Positions 1-9,037 of a stretch of 33,440 nucleotides of DNA are shown piece by piece. The notes under the pieces were generated by a model. That model was not told the origin of the DNA. It did not search any database and was given only the letters and a program-made list of their open reading frames with translations. Position 1 is the stretch's first letter, and each line of letters opens with the position of its first letter. Where the stretch lies: positions 1-33,440 of the forward strand of contig JAEZDN010000149.1 in the NCBI GenBank assembly GCA_023433275.1, read 5' to 3'. Both the position numbers and the translations under genes were made by a program. This stretch comes from Verrucomicrobiota bacterium (GTDB lineage: Bacteria; Verrucomicrobiota; Verrucomicrobiia; Opitutales; Opitutaceae).

Positions 1-8
1 CCGCCACC

Positions 9-91
9 GTCATCCTGAGCAGAGCGAAGGATCCAAGGGAAAGGACGGACGTGCGCCGGCTCCGTGGATTCTTCACTGCGTTCAGGATGAC
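9..91. repeat. Inverted repeat pair, TCATCCTGAG family
   Basis: The arm at 9-34 and the arm at 66-91 are inverted copies of each other, matching at 21 of 26 positions by eye. The arms begin GTCATCCTGA and carry GAAGGATCC or GAAGAATCC at the inner end. This resembles a widely dispersed bacterial intergenic repeat with a TCATTCTGAGCGAAGCGAAG core. No coding sequence overlaps it convincingly. It lies downstream of the minus-strand DUF1552 gene. Confidence 0.75.
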
Positions 92-164
92 AGCGGGGGT
101 GGTCTCACCCGACTCATGCAGTCGGAATGCCATCCCGCAGCGTGCACGGTCGAACGGTTCGGTT

Positions 165-189
165 GTAGGGGCGTGGCTCGTCCACGCCC
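165..189. repeat. REP-like hairpin, GTAGGGGCG type
   Basis: The sequence starts GTAGGGGCG and forms an 8-bp stem (169-176 with 182-189) around a short loop. The same head and layout recur at 21214-21240, between ctaG and cysK, and related GTAGG-headed hairpins occur in other gaps of this window. Confidence 0.6.
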
Positions 190-206
190 TCGGTTCCCGC
201 AGCGAG

Positions 207-231
207 AAAAGGGCGCGGTCAAGCCGCGCCC
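207..231 (-). terminator. Candidate terminator of the DUF1552 gene
   Basis: On the minus strand an 8-bp GC-only stem (211-218 with 224-231, loop 219-223) is followed by only four T residues (207-210). It begins 18 bases past the DUF1552 stop codon. The short T tract makes intrinsic termination uncertain. The hairpin could instead be the second arm of the REP-like element at 165-189. Confidence 0.45.
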
Positions 232-249
232 GCCCGCGGCTTCGCCCGC

Positions 250-1644
250 TTACACGTTCCCCAAGCGGCGGGTTGAGTCGCCGAAGCGCTCGAGCCGGCG
301 GACCCCCGCCTGGTCGGCGAGGTCGAGGAACAGGTTCGAGAGCGGCTGCGAGCCGTGGTCGATATAACGTCCGCCGCGCAGCTGTCCGCCACCACCGCCC
401 GCCAGGATGAGCGGGAGGTTTTCGTGGGTGTGGCGATTGCCATCGGCGTTGCCGCTGCCGTAGAGAATCCGCGAATTGTGCAGCAGGGAGTTGCCGTCCA
501 CGTCCTTCGTCTGCTCCAACTTCTCGAGGAACTTGCTGAACTGCTCGACGTACCAGCGATCGATCTGGGCGACCTTGGCCACGCGCTCGGCGTTGTTCTG
601 GTGGTGGGAAAGGTCGTGGTGGCCCTCGGTGATGCCGATCTCGCTGAAGGAACGATTGTCACCGTCGTGACCCAGCACGAAGGTGGCGACGCGGGTCGAA
701 TCGGTCTGGAATGCGATGAGCAGCATGTCGTACATGAGCTGCACGTACTCCGCATGCGTGGCGGGGATGCCCGCCGGCGTGGCGATCACGGGATCCGGTC
801 CCGGACCGAAGCGCTCGGCCTTCTCGATCCGGGCCTCGATGTCGCGGATGCCCGTGAGATACTGGTCGAGCTTCTCGCGGTCCGTGAGATCCAGGCGGCC
901 CTGCATGCGCTTGGCGTCGTCCATCACGAAATCGAGCACCGAGCGGCGCTCGTGCATGCGGCGAAGCGCGTTTTCCGCGCGCTGCCCGTGGTCGCCGGCG
1001 CCGAAGAGGCGCTCGAACACCAGCCGCGGGTTGTTCTCGGGCGTCATCGGCGTGGTCGGCGACTGCCATGAGATGTTGTATTGGTAGGCGCAGGAATAAC
1101 CCGAGTCGCAATCCGACGACTGGCGCTTGAGGTCGGCCGTGAGTTCGAGCGACGGGAAACGGGTGAGATGGCCGACCTCCTTCGCGATCACCTGGTCGAT
1201 GGAGATGCCGGCGCGGACGTCGGTCGCGCTCTTGTTGATGCGCACGCCGGTCAGGAACACGCTGTTGCCGCGCGCGTGGTCGCCGCCGCCATCATTGCCG
1301 GCATTGGCATTGGCGTGCTCCAGGCCGCCCAAGACCTGGATGTGCTTTCGCATGCCTTCCAGCGGCGCGAGCGTGCTGTGCAGGGCAAAATCGCTCTGGC
1401 CGCCGGTGGGCCACCAGCGATCGGGGATCGCTCCGTTGGGGAAAAACACGAAAGCCGTGCGCAGCGGCGCCCCGGTCGCGGTGGTCGCGAGTTGGGCGGC
1501 ACCCGCCGCCGCCAGGAGGCGGGAAGGCAGGAGCGAGCCCATGGCCGGGAGCGCGATCGCCGCCCCAAGTCCCTTCAGAAAATGGCGGCGGCTGATGCTG
1601 GCGACCTGGTCGCGCAGAAGGGGGGAATGGCGGCGGGTATTCAT
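250..1644 (-). CDS. DUF1552 family Tat-exported protein
   Basis: The 464-residue product has a twin-arginine signal near residues 18-25 (SRRHFLKG) followed by a hydrophobic Ala/Leu stretch, so it is probably exported folded by the Tat system. The body matches the DUF1552 family as I recognise it, for example the early FFPNG segment and the alkaline-phosphatase-like flavour of the ILYGSGNADGN segment. DUF1552 genes are typical of Planctomycetes, Verrucomicrobia and some Myxobacteria. They usually sit beside DUF1587/1592/1588/1585 cytochrome proteins, as here: the partner gene ends 129 bases upstream on the same strand. The biochemical function is not established. Start choice: the ATG at 1644 places the Tat motif at the usual distance from the N terminus. 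Confidence 0.88.
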   Translation of the reverse strand: MNTRRHSPLLRDQVASISRRHFLKGLGAAIALPAMGSLLPSRLLAAAGAAQLATTATGAPLRTAFVFFPNGAIPDRWWPTGGQSDFALHSTLAPLEGMRKHIQVLGGLEHANANAGNDGGGDHARGNSVFLTGVRINKSATDVRAGISIDQVIAKEVGHLTRFPSLELTADLKRQSSDCDSGYSCAYQYNISWQSPTTPMTPENNPRLVFERLFGAGDHGQRAENALRRMHERRSVLDFVMDDAKRMQGRLDLTDREKLDQYLTGIRDIEARIEKAERFGPGPDPVIATPAGIPATHAEYVQLMYDMLLIAFQTDSTRVATFVLGHDGDNRSFSEIGITEGHHDLSHHQNNAERVAKVAQIDRWYVEQFSKFLEKLEQTKDVDGNSLLHNSRILYGSGNADGNRHTHENLPLILAGGGGGQLRGGRYIDHGSQPLSNLFLDLADQAGVRRLERFGDSTRRLGNV

Positions 1645-1773
1645 GGGATGGGGTTGGGGGATGGGTCGGAACGGGGATCGGAAGCGAGCTTAAGGACGCT
1701 CGTGATGGGGATTGGTTTCCCGGCGGGGATAAATGGGAAAAGGCGGGGTCGGAAATTCAAGATAACCGTCGCC

Positions 1774-4368
1774 TCAGGAGCCCGCGGGTGCGGCGGAGGG
1801 CTGGCTCGCCGTGCGGACCGGCGCGTCGAGCCGGCGCTGTTGGAACGCGGCGGAATTGATGATGCCGTGCAGGAGCGCCGACGGACGGGCATCCGCGGCT
1901 TCCAGCTGCTCGACGAGGTGGTCCAGCGTCGCGACGTCCATGTGGTCAAGCCCGCGGCCCAAGGCGTACGTCAGGAGCTTCTCGGCCATGTTGTGAAGAT
2001 AGTCGCCGCGATGGCCGGTGGCGAGGATGCGCTTCAACTCGCGGATGTTGGAAAACTTCTCGCCCGTGATCAGCTTCCCCGCGGGTTCCACGGCCTGGTT
2101 GCTGTCCATCTCGCGCCAGCGGCCCAGCGCATTGAAATTTTCGAGCGCCAGCCCCAGCGGGTCCATGCGGTTGTGACAGGAACGGCACATGCCATTGCTG
2201 GCGTGCAGGTCGAGGGTCTCGCGCAAGGTCATCTTCGCGAGCTGTTCCTTGGACGCCACATTCTCCAGCGGCGGGATGTTCGGCGGCGGTGGCGCGGGCG
2301 GGGTGCCGAGGATTTTCTCCAGGATGAACACACCGCGCTTCACCGGTGACGTGCGGGTCGGGTTCGACGTCACCGCCAGCACCGTGCCCTGCGTGAGCAC
2401 GCCGCCGCGCGGGCTGTCGGGCGGAAGCTGCACTTTCCGCATCTGGCGGCCGCTGACCCCCTCGATGCCATAGTGTGCGGCCAGCTCCTCGTTGAGGAAC
2501 GTGTAATCCGCGTCGATCAGTTCAACCAAGCTGCGATCCTCCTTGAGGACATGCGCGAAGGTCAGCTCGGTCTCCTGCTGCATGGCCTCGCGCAGCGACT
2601 TCGTGAGCTGGGGCTTGGGCGCGCGGAAAACCGGGATCACGATCTCGCGCAGCCGCGCGGACTCGTCTTTCTGCTCCTGCGTCCGCTGCTCCACCGGCGT
2701 CCGCCCGATCTCGCGGAAACGGGCCAGCGCGGCCTCGAATTCCGCGTTCGGATTCTCGCGCAGGAAGACGTCGAGCGGGTTGATGATCACCGTGCTGATG
2801 TCGCGCGCCTGGAGCCATTGGCCCGTGAAATTGCGCACGAACTCGGCCGACCTGGGATCCGCCAGCATGCGGTTCACCTGGGCCGTGAGGTTGGCGCGCA
2901 ACCGGCCCTCGCCCGCGAGCTTGAACAGCTCGGCATCCGGCATGGAGGACCAGAGGAAATAGGACAGGCGCGAGGCGAGCGCCCATTCATCCACCCGCGG
3001 ATGACTCTCCCCCGGGCTGAGCGGCAGGGTCTCTTCCTCGCGGAAAATGAAACGGGGCGACGCGAGCACGGCCGTCATCGCCTGGGCCACGCCCGCCTCG
3101 AACGTGCCGCCCTCGCGCGCCGCGACGCGCTCCGCCATCTGGGCGAGCCGCTCGATCGTTTCCGGCTCGGTCGGACGCCGGTAGGCGCGCAGCGTGAAGT
3201 CGCCGAGCAGTTCGCGCAAATAGGCCGCCCGCGCGGCGGGCTCCTCCGGCACCGCCCGCGGGAAATAGCGCGCATAGTTGCGGGGCTGCACCCAATGCTC
3301 GGGCGCGAACGGCCCGCGCACGGTCACGCCATTCAGGCGCAGGCGCAGCGAGCGCTTCTGGTCCCGATCCGGGCCGATGGGACGAATCTCGATGTTCAAC
3401 TGGTGGGCGCCCGCCGACCAGTCCTTGTCGAAGGCGAACTTGAAGGTCTTGTCACCCTCGCGCACGAATTCCTCGTCGACCAGCAGCTCGCCATCGAGGC
3501 GGAACAGCACGCGACACCGGTTGTAGTCGAACTGGTCGTCCACGTAGCGTTCGATCGCGCGGACATCGAGCTCGACCTGATAACGGCCGGCGTGCGCCAC
3601 CGTGTGCGTCGCCTCGACCGTCACCGGCGTGTAATAGGAAAGATCCAGCGCGTGCCCCTCGATCGCGGGCGCGGGCCGCTGGAACAACGGGGCCGGCGTG
3701 GCCGGCGGCGGCGCCGACGTGGCGGCATCGGCGATCAGCGTCGCCGGGCTCTCCATGCGCACGGTCATGAACTGGCGGCCGTCCACCCGCTGTTCGGCCA
3801 CGACCCGCGGCTGCACCGGCACCGCGCCCGCGATGATCGCCTGCGCCGCGTCGAGGTACTTCTCCAGCAGCATGGGCGAGATCGTCAGCACGTCGCCGTT
3901 GTTGTCGAAACCATGGCCCGTGTCGTCCGCGGGGAATTCCTTCTCCGTCTCGTACTCAACTCCCAGCAGCTCGCGGATCGTGTTGCGATACTCGACGCGG
4001 TTCAACCGGCGCACCGTCACCCGGCCGGGATCGGGCCGCGCCGGGTCGAGTTCGAACACGTCGCGCTTGATGAAGTTCGCCAGCTTGTCGATTTCCTCCT
4101 GCTCCAGGTAATCCTCCTCCACCGGCGGCATGATGCGCGACCGCGTGTTCTTGAGCACGCGCAGCCAGAGCTTGTGGTCCTTCAGGGACGCCTCGTCCTT
4201 GAACGCATCGAGCGTCACCCCACCCTCGCTTTCGCCATCCGCATGACAGCTGTAGCAATAGGTCTCGAGCATCGGCTGGATGTCCTGTTTGAACGTGTCC
4301 ATGGCGGTTTGCGCGGAAAGCACGGCCGGCACGAGGAAAGCGGGGGCGAGACGGGGCAAAAGGGGCAT
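1774..4368 (-). CDS. Planctomycete-type cytochrome c protein (DUF1587/1595/1592/1588/1585)
   Basis: The 864-residue product has an N-terminal signal peptide (about residues 1-20) and a c-type heme motif CYSCH at C38-C41-H42 in a PSCyt1-like segment. A DUF1587-like block follows (about 105-165: RRLNRVEYRNTIRELLGV). The middle region (about 215-330) looks like a beta-sandwich or carbohydrate-binding module. DUF1595 lies at about 365-430, DUF1592 at about 440-570 around SPRFIFREEE, DUF1588 at about 655-760, and DUF1585 at the C terminus. A second CxxCH motif, C728-C731-H732, lies at the DUF1588 end. The protein is probably periplasmic. It is the usual partner of the DUF1552 gene immediately downstream and probably shares its transcript. 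Its role in polymer oxidation or electron transfer is unproven. Confidence 0.9.
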   Translation of the reverse strand: MPLLPRLAPAFLVPAVLSAQTAMDTFKQDIQPMLETYCYSCHADGESEGGVTLDAFKDEASLKDHKLWLRVLKNTRSRIMPPVEEDYLEQEEIDKLANFIKRDVFELDPARPDPGRVTVRRLNRVEYRNTIRELLGVEYETEKEFPADDTGHGFDNNGDVLTISPMLLEKYLDAAQAIIAGAVPVQPRVVAEQRVDGRQFMTVRMESPATLIADAATSAPPPATPAPLFQRPAPAIEGHALDLSYYTPVTVEATHTVAHAGRYQVELDVRAIERYVDDQFDYNRCRVLFRLDGELLVDEEFVREGDKTFKFAFDKDWSAGAHQLNIEIRPIGPDRDQKRSLRLRLNGVTVRGPFAPEHWVQPRNYARYFPRAVPEEPAARAAYLRELLGDFTLRAYRRPTEPETIERLAQMAERVAAREGGTFEAGVAQAMTAVLASPRFIFREEETLPLSPGESHPRVDEWALASRLSYFLWSSMPDAELFKLAGEGRLRANLTAQVNRMLADPRSAEFVRNFTGQWLQARDISTVIINPLDVFLRENPNAEFEAALARFREIGRTPVEQRTQEQKDESARLREIVIPVFRAPKPQLTKSLREAMQQETELTFAHVLKEDRSLVELIDADYTFLNEELAAHYGIEGVSGRQMRKVQLPPDSPRGGVLTQGTVLAVTSNPTRTSPVKRGVFILEKILGTPPAPPPPNIPPLENVASKEQLAKMTLRETLDLHASNGMCRSCHNRMDPLGLALENFNALGRWREMDSNQAVEPAGKLITGEKFSNIRELKRILATGHRGDYLHNMAEKLLTYALGRGLDHMDVATLDHLVEQLEAADARPSALLHGIINSAAFQQRRLDAPVRTASQPSAAPAGS

Positions 4369-4629
4369 GGGGCTGAGTCAGCAAAACTCTCAGGCCCGAC
4401 ATTGCAAATTCTTGTGCGAGAATAGTGTGTTAGATTCCCCGCCGTAAAAAATTAACCGGACTCCGGCGAACAGTGCCGAACAGCCCGAAGGCGGGGGCAG
4501 GCCTTTGAGTTCTTGCCGCAAAAGCAGCGGCTCGCCCACCCCGTCGATCGCCTCCGCGCGCCCTCATCGCCCTCCAAAGCGGGGCTTGCCCTTTTTCGGC
4601 GGGAGACTCCCATTCGGCGGTTTCCATCG
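4369..4629. other. Divergent intergenic region, promoters expected
   Basis: These 261 bases separate the minus-strand cytochrome protein from the plus-strand TonB-dependent receptor, so both promoters should lie here. The AT-richer part, about 4400-4455, is the likely promoter zone, but I see no convincing -35/-10 pair. Reading frames that run through 4452-4629 do not look like real proteins. The plus-strand frame could extend back to 4513, but its first 39 residues lack signal-peptide character. Confidence 0.5.
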
Positions 4630-6639
4630 ATGAAATCGCCCCGCCGCATCGCTCGTCTCGCTCCGATCCTCGCCCTCGCCATGGCGCTCAACGCCGCCCG
4701 CGCCGAGGAGGTCCAAAAATTGCCCGACATGGTCGTGGAACGCCCGGCCGCCCGCGATGTGCAGGTGACGGCGGCCGATGTCACCATGACCGGCGACACT
4801 TTCGCCGGCCTGGCCGAACTCGGACAACGAACCGCCGGTCTCACGGTGAACGACGCCGGTGCCCGCGGCTTCGGCACGATCACCACACTGCGCGGCTTGG
4901 GCAACACACCCTACTTCAGTGACGCCTCCGCTCCGGTCTATCTCGACGATATTCCGCTCGGCAGTGGCTTCACGTTTCCGAGCGAGCTCTATGATTTTTC
5001 CGCCGTAAATGTGCACCGCGGGCCGCAATCCGCCACGCTGTTCGGACGCGCCGGCGACGCCGGCGTCATCCACTTTACCAGCGCCCGGCCGGAAGCGGGC
5101 ACCCGTTCCCGCGCGACGCTTTCCGCGGGCAATCACGGGCTGCTCGCCGCGCGCGCCTCGATGACGAGTGCGCCAAGCGAAACCACCGACATCACCGCGG
5201 CCGTGGGCGCGAGCCGGCGCGACGGCTATATCCGCAACACCCAGCTCAACCGCGACGTGGACGACCGCGAGTCGCTTTCCGGCCGTTTCAAACTCACCCA
5301 TCGCCCCGCCCCCGGCACCGAGCTTTCCCTGCACCTGCTGGGCTCGCGCGCCCGCGACGGCGCGCCCGGCCTGGTGCCGTTGGGCGGCGCCTACGACAAA
5401 GTCCAGCGCGGCCAGGAAGGCCGGACCGACACCGATTTCGGGGCCGCGGCCTTCGGGGTCAGCCGGGAAATCGCGAGCGGAACAATAACCTCCACGAGCA
5501 GCTGGTCCAAATGGGACATGTCACCCTACGCCAATCGTCTCGTGGTGTTCGGCGGCGCGGATTTCGATTCGGTGGTCACCCAATCCCAACGCACGTTCAG
5601 CGAGGAATTGCGTTTTGCCGGCCCGCGTTGGTCGGGCGGTGCGTTCTGGTCCACCGCTCGCACCCGCGGCTCGATCGACCGCGTCTTCAGCGGCTTCCCG
5701 ATCGAGCAGTCGCGCTTTGATACCGAGGCGGACACCCTGGCCCTGTTTGGCCGTGCCCCGTTTGCGGTCTCCGAGGACTGGACCCTCACGCCGGGTCTCC
5801 GCGGCGAGCACTCGGCCCGGGAATTCACGCGCGTTGAAACCATCCCCGGCTCGACCCTCATCACCCGGGACGACGATTGGTCCGCCTTGCTGCCGAGCCT
5901 CACCGCCACGCGACGCATTGACGCGGATACCGACCTGACCTTTTCGGTCGCCCGCGGCTTCAAGGCCGGCGGGCATTCCGCCTTCACCGGCCGGGCCGAT
6001 CTCACCACGTTCAACCCGCAACGCAGCTGGACGGTCGAGGCCGCCTACCGCACCACGATTCCAGAATCCAACCTCACCTACACGGCCCGCGCCTACGCGT
6101 CGCGCGTCAGCGGCTATCAGATCGAGCGGTCCTTCGCGGTGCCCAATTCATTCGCCGACGAGTATCTCGTGGTGAACGCAGACGAAGCCCGCGTGCTTGG
6201 CTTTGAACTGGAGGCCGTCTGGCGCCCCGCGCCGGACTGGGCCGTCACCCTCGCCGCTTCCCTCAGCCAGGCCGAACTCGAGGATTTCACCGACCCCTTT
6301 ACCGGCAGCACCTATTCGGGCAATCAGGCACCCTACGCCCCCGCCGGCAATGGCTCGTGGCGCATCGCCTACCAGCCCGCCCGCGGCTTCTTCGCCGGCG
6401 CGGGAGTTTCGTGGAACGGACGGACCTACTACGACGAACAGGAATCGGCGATGTTCGCGCAACGTTCCTATTTTCTTGTCGACGCGGACGCCGGCTACGC
6501 CTTTGCGCGCGGCGAAGTCCGCATCTTCGGACGCAATCTCGGCGACGAGGAATATTACAGCGCCATCACGCCCGGCGTCGGGCACGCCACCCCCGGCGCC
6601 CCGCTCACTTGGGGCGCGGAGTTGAGCGTGACGTGGTGA
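4630..6639 (+). CDS. TonB-dependent outer-membrane receptor
   Basis: The 669-residue protein begins with a clear signal peptide (MKSPRRIARLAPILALAMAL, cleavage near ARA-EE). A short TonB-box-like segment (LPDMVVE) follows, then a plug domain with the LRGLGN and YLDDIPLGSG motifs and VHRGPQSATLFGR. The rest is a beta-barrel of alternating aromatic strands ending in a terminal Trp (LSVTW). An upstream in-frame ATG at 4513 was rejected because the signal peptide only makes sense from 4630. The substrate is not evident. The FKAGGHS-type barrel motif is also common in siderophore-type receptors. The gene stands alone, and no exbBD or periplasmic binding protein is adjacent. It actively imports a ligand across the outer membrane using TonB energy. 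Confidence 0.9.
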   Translation: MKSPRRIARLAPILALAMALNAARAEEVQKLPDMVVERPAARDVQVTAADVTMTGDTFAGLAELGQRTAGLTVNDAGARGFGTITTLRGLGNTPYFSDASAPVYLDDIPLGSGFTFPSELYDFSAVNVHRGPQSATLFGRAGDAGVIHFTSARPEAGTRSRATLSAGNHGLLAARASMTSAPSETTDITAAVGASRRDGYIRNTQLNRDVDDRESLSGRFKLTHRPAPGTELSLHLLGSRARDGAPGLVPLGGAYDKVQRGQEGRTDTDFGAAAFGVSREIASGTITSTSSWSKWDMSPYANRLVVFGGADFDSVVTQSQRTFSEELRFAGPRWSGGAFWSTARTRGSIDRVFSGFPIEQSRFDTEADTLALFGRAPFAVSEDWTLTPGLRGEHSAREFTRVETIPGSTLITRDDDWSALLPSLTATRRIDADTDLTFSVARGFKAGGHSAFTGRADLTTFNPQRSWTVEAAYRTTIPESNLTYTARAYASRVSGYQIERSFAVPNSFADEYLVVNADEARVLGFELEAVWRPAPDWAVTLAASLSQAELEDFTDPFTGSTYSGNQAPYAPAGNGSWRIAYQPARGFFAGAGVSWNGRTYYDEQESAMFAQRSYFLVDADAGYAFARGEVRIFGRNLGDEEYYSAITPGVGHATPGAPLTWGAELSVTW

Positions 6640-6680
6640 TCAGCGACGTCCTTTGTTCACAGCGGGATTGACCAGTCGGA

Positions 6681-6745
6681 CGGACGGCGGAATCGCCGAT
6701 CCCGCCTTTGACCTCCACGCAGGGTCGGCGACGGCGCCGACCTAA
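6681..6745. repeat. REP-like hairpin pair in receptor-amn gap
   Basis: Two palindromes are visible. One is a 5-bp GGCGG stem at about 6686-6705. The other is a perfect 8-bp stem at 6723-6730 with 6735-6742 (GGTCGGCG, 4-base loop). Read on the minus strand, the second begins GTTAGGTCGGCG, similar to the GTAGG heads elsewhere in the window. The remainder of the 261-base gap (6640-6900) shows no gene that I can support. Confidence 0.5.
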
Positions 6746-6900
6746 CCCGCGAGTTCGCTGCCAGCGGCAACCCCACCCGATCAGCGATCCCGCTCCCCTT
6801 CTCCGATCGCGCAATTCCGACCATCGGCCGCAACCCACTCCTGAATTAACCTCGCCTTGTTTTTCGTCCGGGTTAATTTTTTGCGGGCAAAAGCAATCGC

Positions 6901-7671
6901 ATGGAGACCAAGCAACAAATCGTCGCGGACTGGCTGCCCCGCTACACCGGCGTGGCGCTCAAGCATTTCGGCCGCTATATCCTCCTCACCAACTTCGACC
7001 GCTACGTCGAGCTGTTCGCCCAATGGCACCGCGTGCCGGTGCATGGACGGAACAAGCCGATGATGAGCGCGACGGCGAATAACATTTCCATCATTAATTT
7101 CGGCATGGGCAGCGCCACCGCGGCAACCGTGATGGACCTCCTCAGCGCGATCAATCCGAAGGCCGTGCTCTTCCTCGGCAAGTGCGGCGGGGTCAAGCAC
7201 CGCGCCCGCATCGGCGACCTCATCCTGCCCATCGCCGCCATCCGCGGCGATGGCACCAGCAACGATTATTTCCCGCCCGAGGTACCCGCCCTCCCCGCCT
7301 TCGCGCTGCAGAAGGCGATTTCCACCACCATCCGCGAGCACAAGCGCGACTACTGGACCGGCACCGTGTACACCACGAACCGGCGCGTTTGGGAACACGA
7401 CAAGCTCTTCAAGGCCTACTTGAAGCGGATCCGCGCCATGGCCGTCGACATGGAGACCGCCACCATTTTCATCACAGCGTTCGCCAACGAGATCCCCGCC
7501 GGCGCACTCCTGCTCGTGTCGGACGAACCCATGACGCCCGAGGGCGTCAAGACCACGGTGAGCGACCGCGCCGTCGATAGCGACCACGTCAACGCCCACC
7601 TGCGCATCGGTCTCGATTCCCTGAAGCAACTCATCAACAAGGGCGTCACGGTAAAGCACCTCAAGTTTTAG
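6901..7671 (+). CDS. amn: AMP nucleosidase (short form)
   Basis: The enzyme hydrolyses AMP to adenine and ribose 5-phosphate in purine salvage and is cytoplasmic. The 256-residue sequence matches the short form of AMP nucleosidase best known from Bacteroidetes. Shared features as I recall that family are IVADWLPRYTG near the start, NFGMGSATAATVMDLLSAI, VLFLGKCGG, the stretch around GDLILPIAAIRGDGTSNDY, DYWTGTVYTTNRRVWEHD, AVDMETATIF (nucleoside-phosphorylase active-site Glu) and VSDEPMTPEGVKT. The E. coli Amn protein is much longer, with an extra N-terminal domain, so this is the compact type. The start at 6901 aligns with the family N terminus. The gene is flanked by repeat-containing gaps and has no operon partner. 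Confidence 0.9.
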   Translation: METKQQIVADWLPRYTGVALKHFGRYILLTNFDRYVELFAQWHRVPVHGRNKPMMSATANNISIINFGMGSATAATVMDLLSAINPKAVLFLGKCGGVKHRARIGDLILPIAAIRGDGTSNDYFPPEVPALPAFALQKAISTTIREHKRDYWTGTVYTTNRRVWEHDKLFKAYLKRIRAMAVDMETATIFITAFANEIPAGALLLVSDEPMTPEGVKTTVSDRAVDSDHVNAHLRIGLDSLKQLINKGVTVKHLKF

Positions 7672-7680
7672 GCAGGCCCG

Positions 7681-7711
7681 GTAGGACGTGACCGCTGGAC
7701 CCGCCGTCCTA
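7681..7711. repeat. REP-like palindrome after amn
   Basis: GTAGGACG at 7681-7688 faces CGTCCTA at 7705-7711, giving a 7-bp stem with a 16-base loop. It begins 10 bases after the amn stop codon. It has the same GTAGG head as other hairpins in the window. It might also aid transcript 3' end formation, although only four A or T residues follow. Confidence 0.45.
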
Positions 7712-7960
7712 AAATGAGCGACGCCTCTCCCGATCATTCTCAGCGGTGCAAGCTCCCGCACGGGATTCTGCCGTGGGCGGGTTTCGCAGGTGAGTCTGCT
7801 GACTGGAAGTTCGCCCGGGAACCAAAGTAACGGCACTCCCAGCGGGCCCGCCCTGCCTTGTGACTCACACCCCGTTTGCGAAATCCCCCTGGGCGCGTTC
7901 GTCGTAAGCTCAGCCGATTCCCCGTCCCCACCCCAGCTCACCCAACCCCAGCCCCATCCC
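7712..7960. other. Intergenic region with long imperfect palindrome
   Basis: No gene is supported here. The segments GTTTCGCAGGTGAGTC (about 7780-7795) and GACTCACACCCCGTTTGCGAAA (about 7861-7882) are inverted relatives with a 7-base insertion, enclosing further short GC palindromes. An open frame through this region extends the following gene upstream to 7790, but it lacks signal-peptide character before the ATG at 7961. Confidence 0.4.
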
Positions 7961-8857
7961 ATGAACCGTCTCCTCCTCGCCTTCTGCTGCTCCGCCCTGG
8001 CCGCCTTTGCCGGCGAAGTCCGCACCCTTGATGTCGGCCGCAATCCGGAGAGCGTCACCCGCGGCTTCGGCGGCGACCTCTTCGTCAGCATCATGGGCGA
8101 ACGGGGCAACCACCCTGCCGCGGCAACCGACGGCGCGATCCACCGCGTGACCCCCGATGGCAAGGTCTCCGTCTTCTGCACCGGCGATTTCGCCGAACCC
8201 AAGGGCCTCGTCTTCACGGGAGAATCGCTCATCACGGCCGACGGCAAGCAAGTGTGGCGCATCGACAGCCGCGGACAAAAAACCCTGCTCGCCGGCCCCG
8301 ACGCCTTCCCCAAGCCGCCGGTATATCTGAACGATGTCACCCTGGATCCGCTCCACCGCGGCGTGTACGTCACCGACATGAACAACGGCGGCGAACTTTT
8401 CGGCCCCAACGGCTTCGCGCCCGCCGATGACGCCGGCATCCTGGCCCGCCCGCCCCACGGTCGCGTTTATCATGTGGCCTGGGATGGCACTGTCACGCTG
8501 GCGATCGGGGACTCCCCGCTCATGCGCTATCCCAACGGCGTATTTGTCGAGCCCGACGGCCGCATCCTCGCGGCCGAGTTCTTCCTCGGCAACATCGTTG
8601 CCGCGTACCCCGGGCAGGAGTTCAAGGTCATCGCGAGCGGCTATCGTTCGGCCGACGGCGTCGAGACCGACAGCCAGGGCAACCTCTACGTCACCGAAGT
8701 CCTCACCGGCAAGATCTGGCGCCTTCCACCTGCCGGCGGCACGCCGGTTCTCCTGCACCAGGCCCAATCCGCCGCGGACCACTTTCTTGATCGTGCCAAG
8801 GGCGAGCTGATCGTTCCCGACAGCCGCGCCGGCCAGCTGGTGTTCATCACGCTGTAA
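7961..8857 (+). CDS. SMP-30/gluconolactonase-like beta-propeller protein, exported
   Basis: The 298-residue product has a signal peptide (about residues 1-18, AAFAGE boundary), so it is probably periplasmic. The body shows repeated propeller blades typical of the SMP-30/gluconolactonase/LRE-like or NHL-type superfamily: DGAIHRVTPDGKVSVF, PKGLVF, VYLNDVTLD, MRYPNGVFVEPDG and SADGVETDSQGNLYV. The Asn-Asp pair in YLND, the Asn in YPNG and the Asp in SADG sit where SMP-30 proteins bind divalent metal. Lactonase activity is plausible but not demonstrated. The ATG at 7961 was chosen because it opens the signal peptide. The next gene, an MBL-fold hydrolase, follows after 180 bases and may be co-transcribed. 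Confidence 0.8.
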   Translation: MNRLLLAFCCSALAAFAGEVRTLDVGRNPESVTRGFGGDLFVSIMGERGNHPAAATDGAIHRVTPDGKVSVFCTGDFAEPKGLVFTGESLITADGKQVWRIDSRGQKTLLAGPDAFPKPPVYLNDVTLDPLHRGVYVTDMNNGGELFGPNGFAPADDAGILARPPHGRVYHVAWDGTVTLAIGDSPLMRYPNGVFVEPDGRILAAEFFLGNIVAAYPGQEFKVIASGYRSADGVETDSQGNLYVTEVLTGKIWRLPPAGGTPVLLHQAQSAADHFLDRAKGELIVPDSRAGQLVFITL

Positions 8858-8867
8858 CGCGACCGCC

Positions 8868-8914
8868 CGCGGGGAGTCGCCCCCGCGCTCCAGTTCGGGG
8901 TGGAGCCACCCCGG
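8868..8914. repeat. GC-rich hairpin element
   Basis: Two adjacent palindromes, GCGGGG facing CCCCGC (8869-8886) and GGGGTG facing CACCCC (8897-8912), lie directly after the propeller gene stop. They may form the transcript 3' end, but no T tract follows. The CTCCAG segments resemble the CTGGAG heads of the element at 9843-9921. Confidence 0.4.
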
Positions 8915-9037
8915 CCCCGCCGTGCTTTTGGACCGGGCGAACCCGGACCGCGCGCATCCACGCACGCCTGCCCGGATGCGTCCCGATCCGGGCCCCACCA
9001 CGACACACTTGCCATCCCGCACGCTCCGGCGAGATTC

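Noticed and set aside
2473..4425. A 650-codon plus-strand frame opposite the cytochrome c protein
   Set aside because: It is Arg/His/Leu-rich with no signal or motif, while the minus-strand frame contains heme motifs and known domains.
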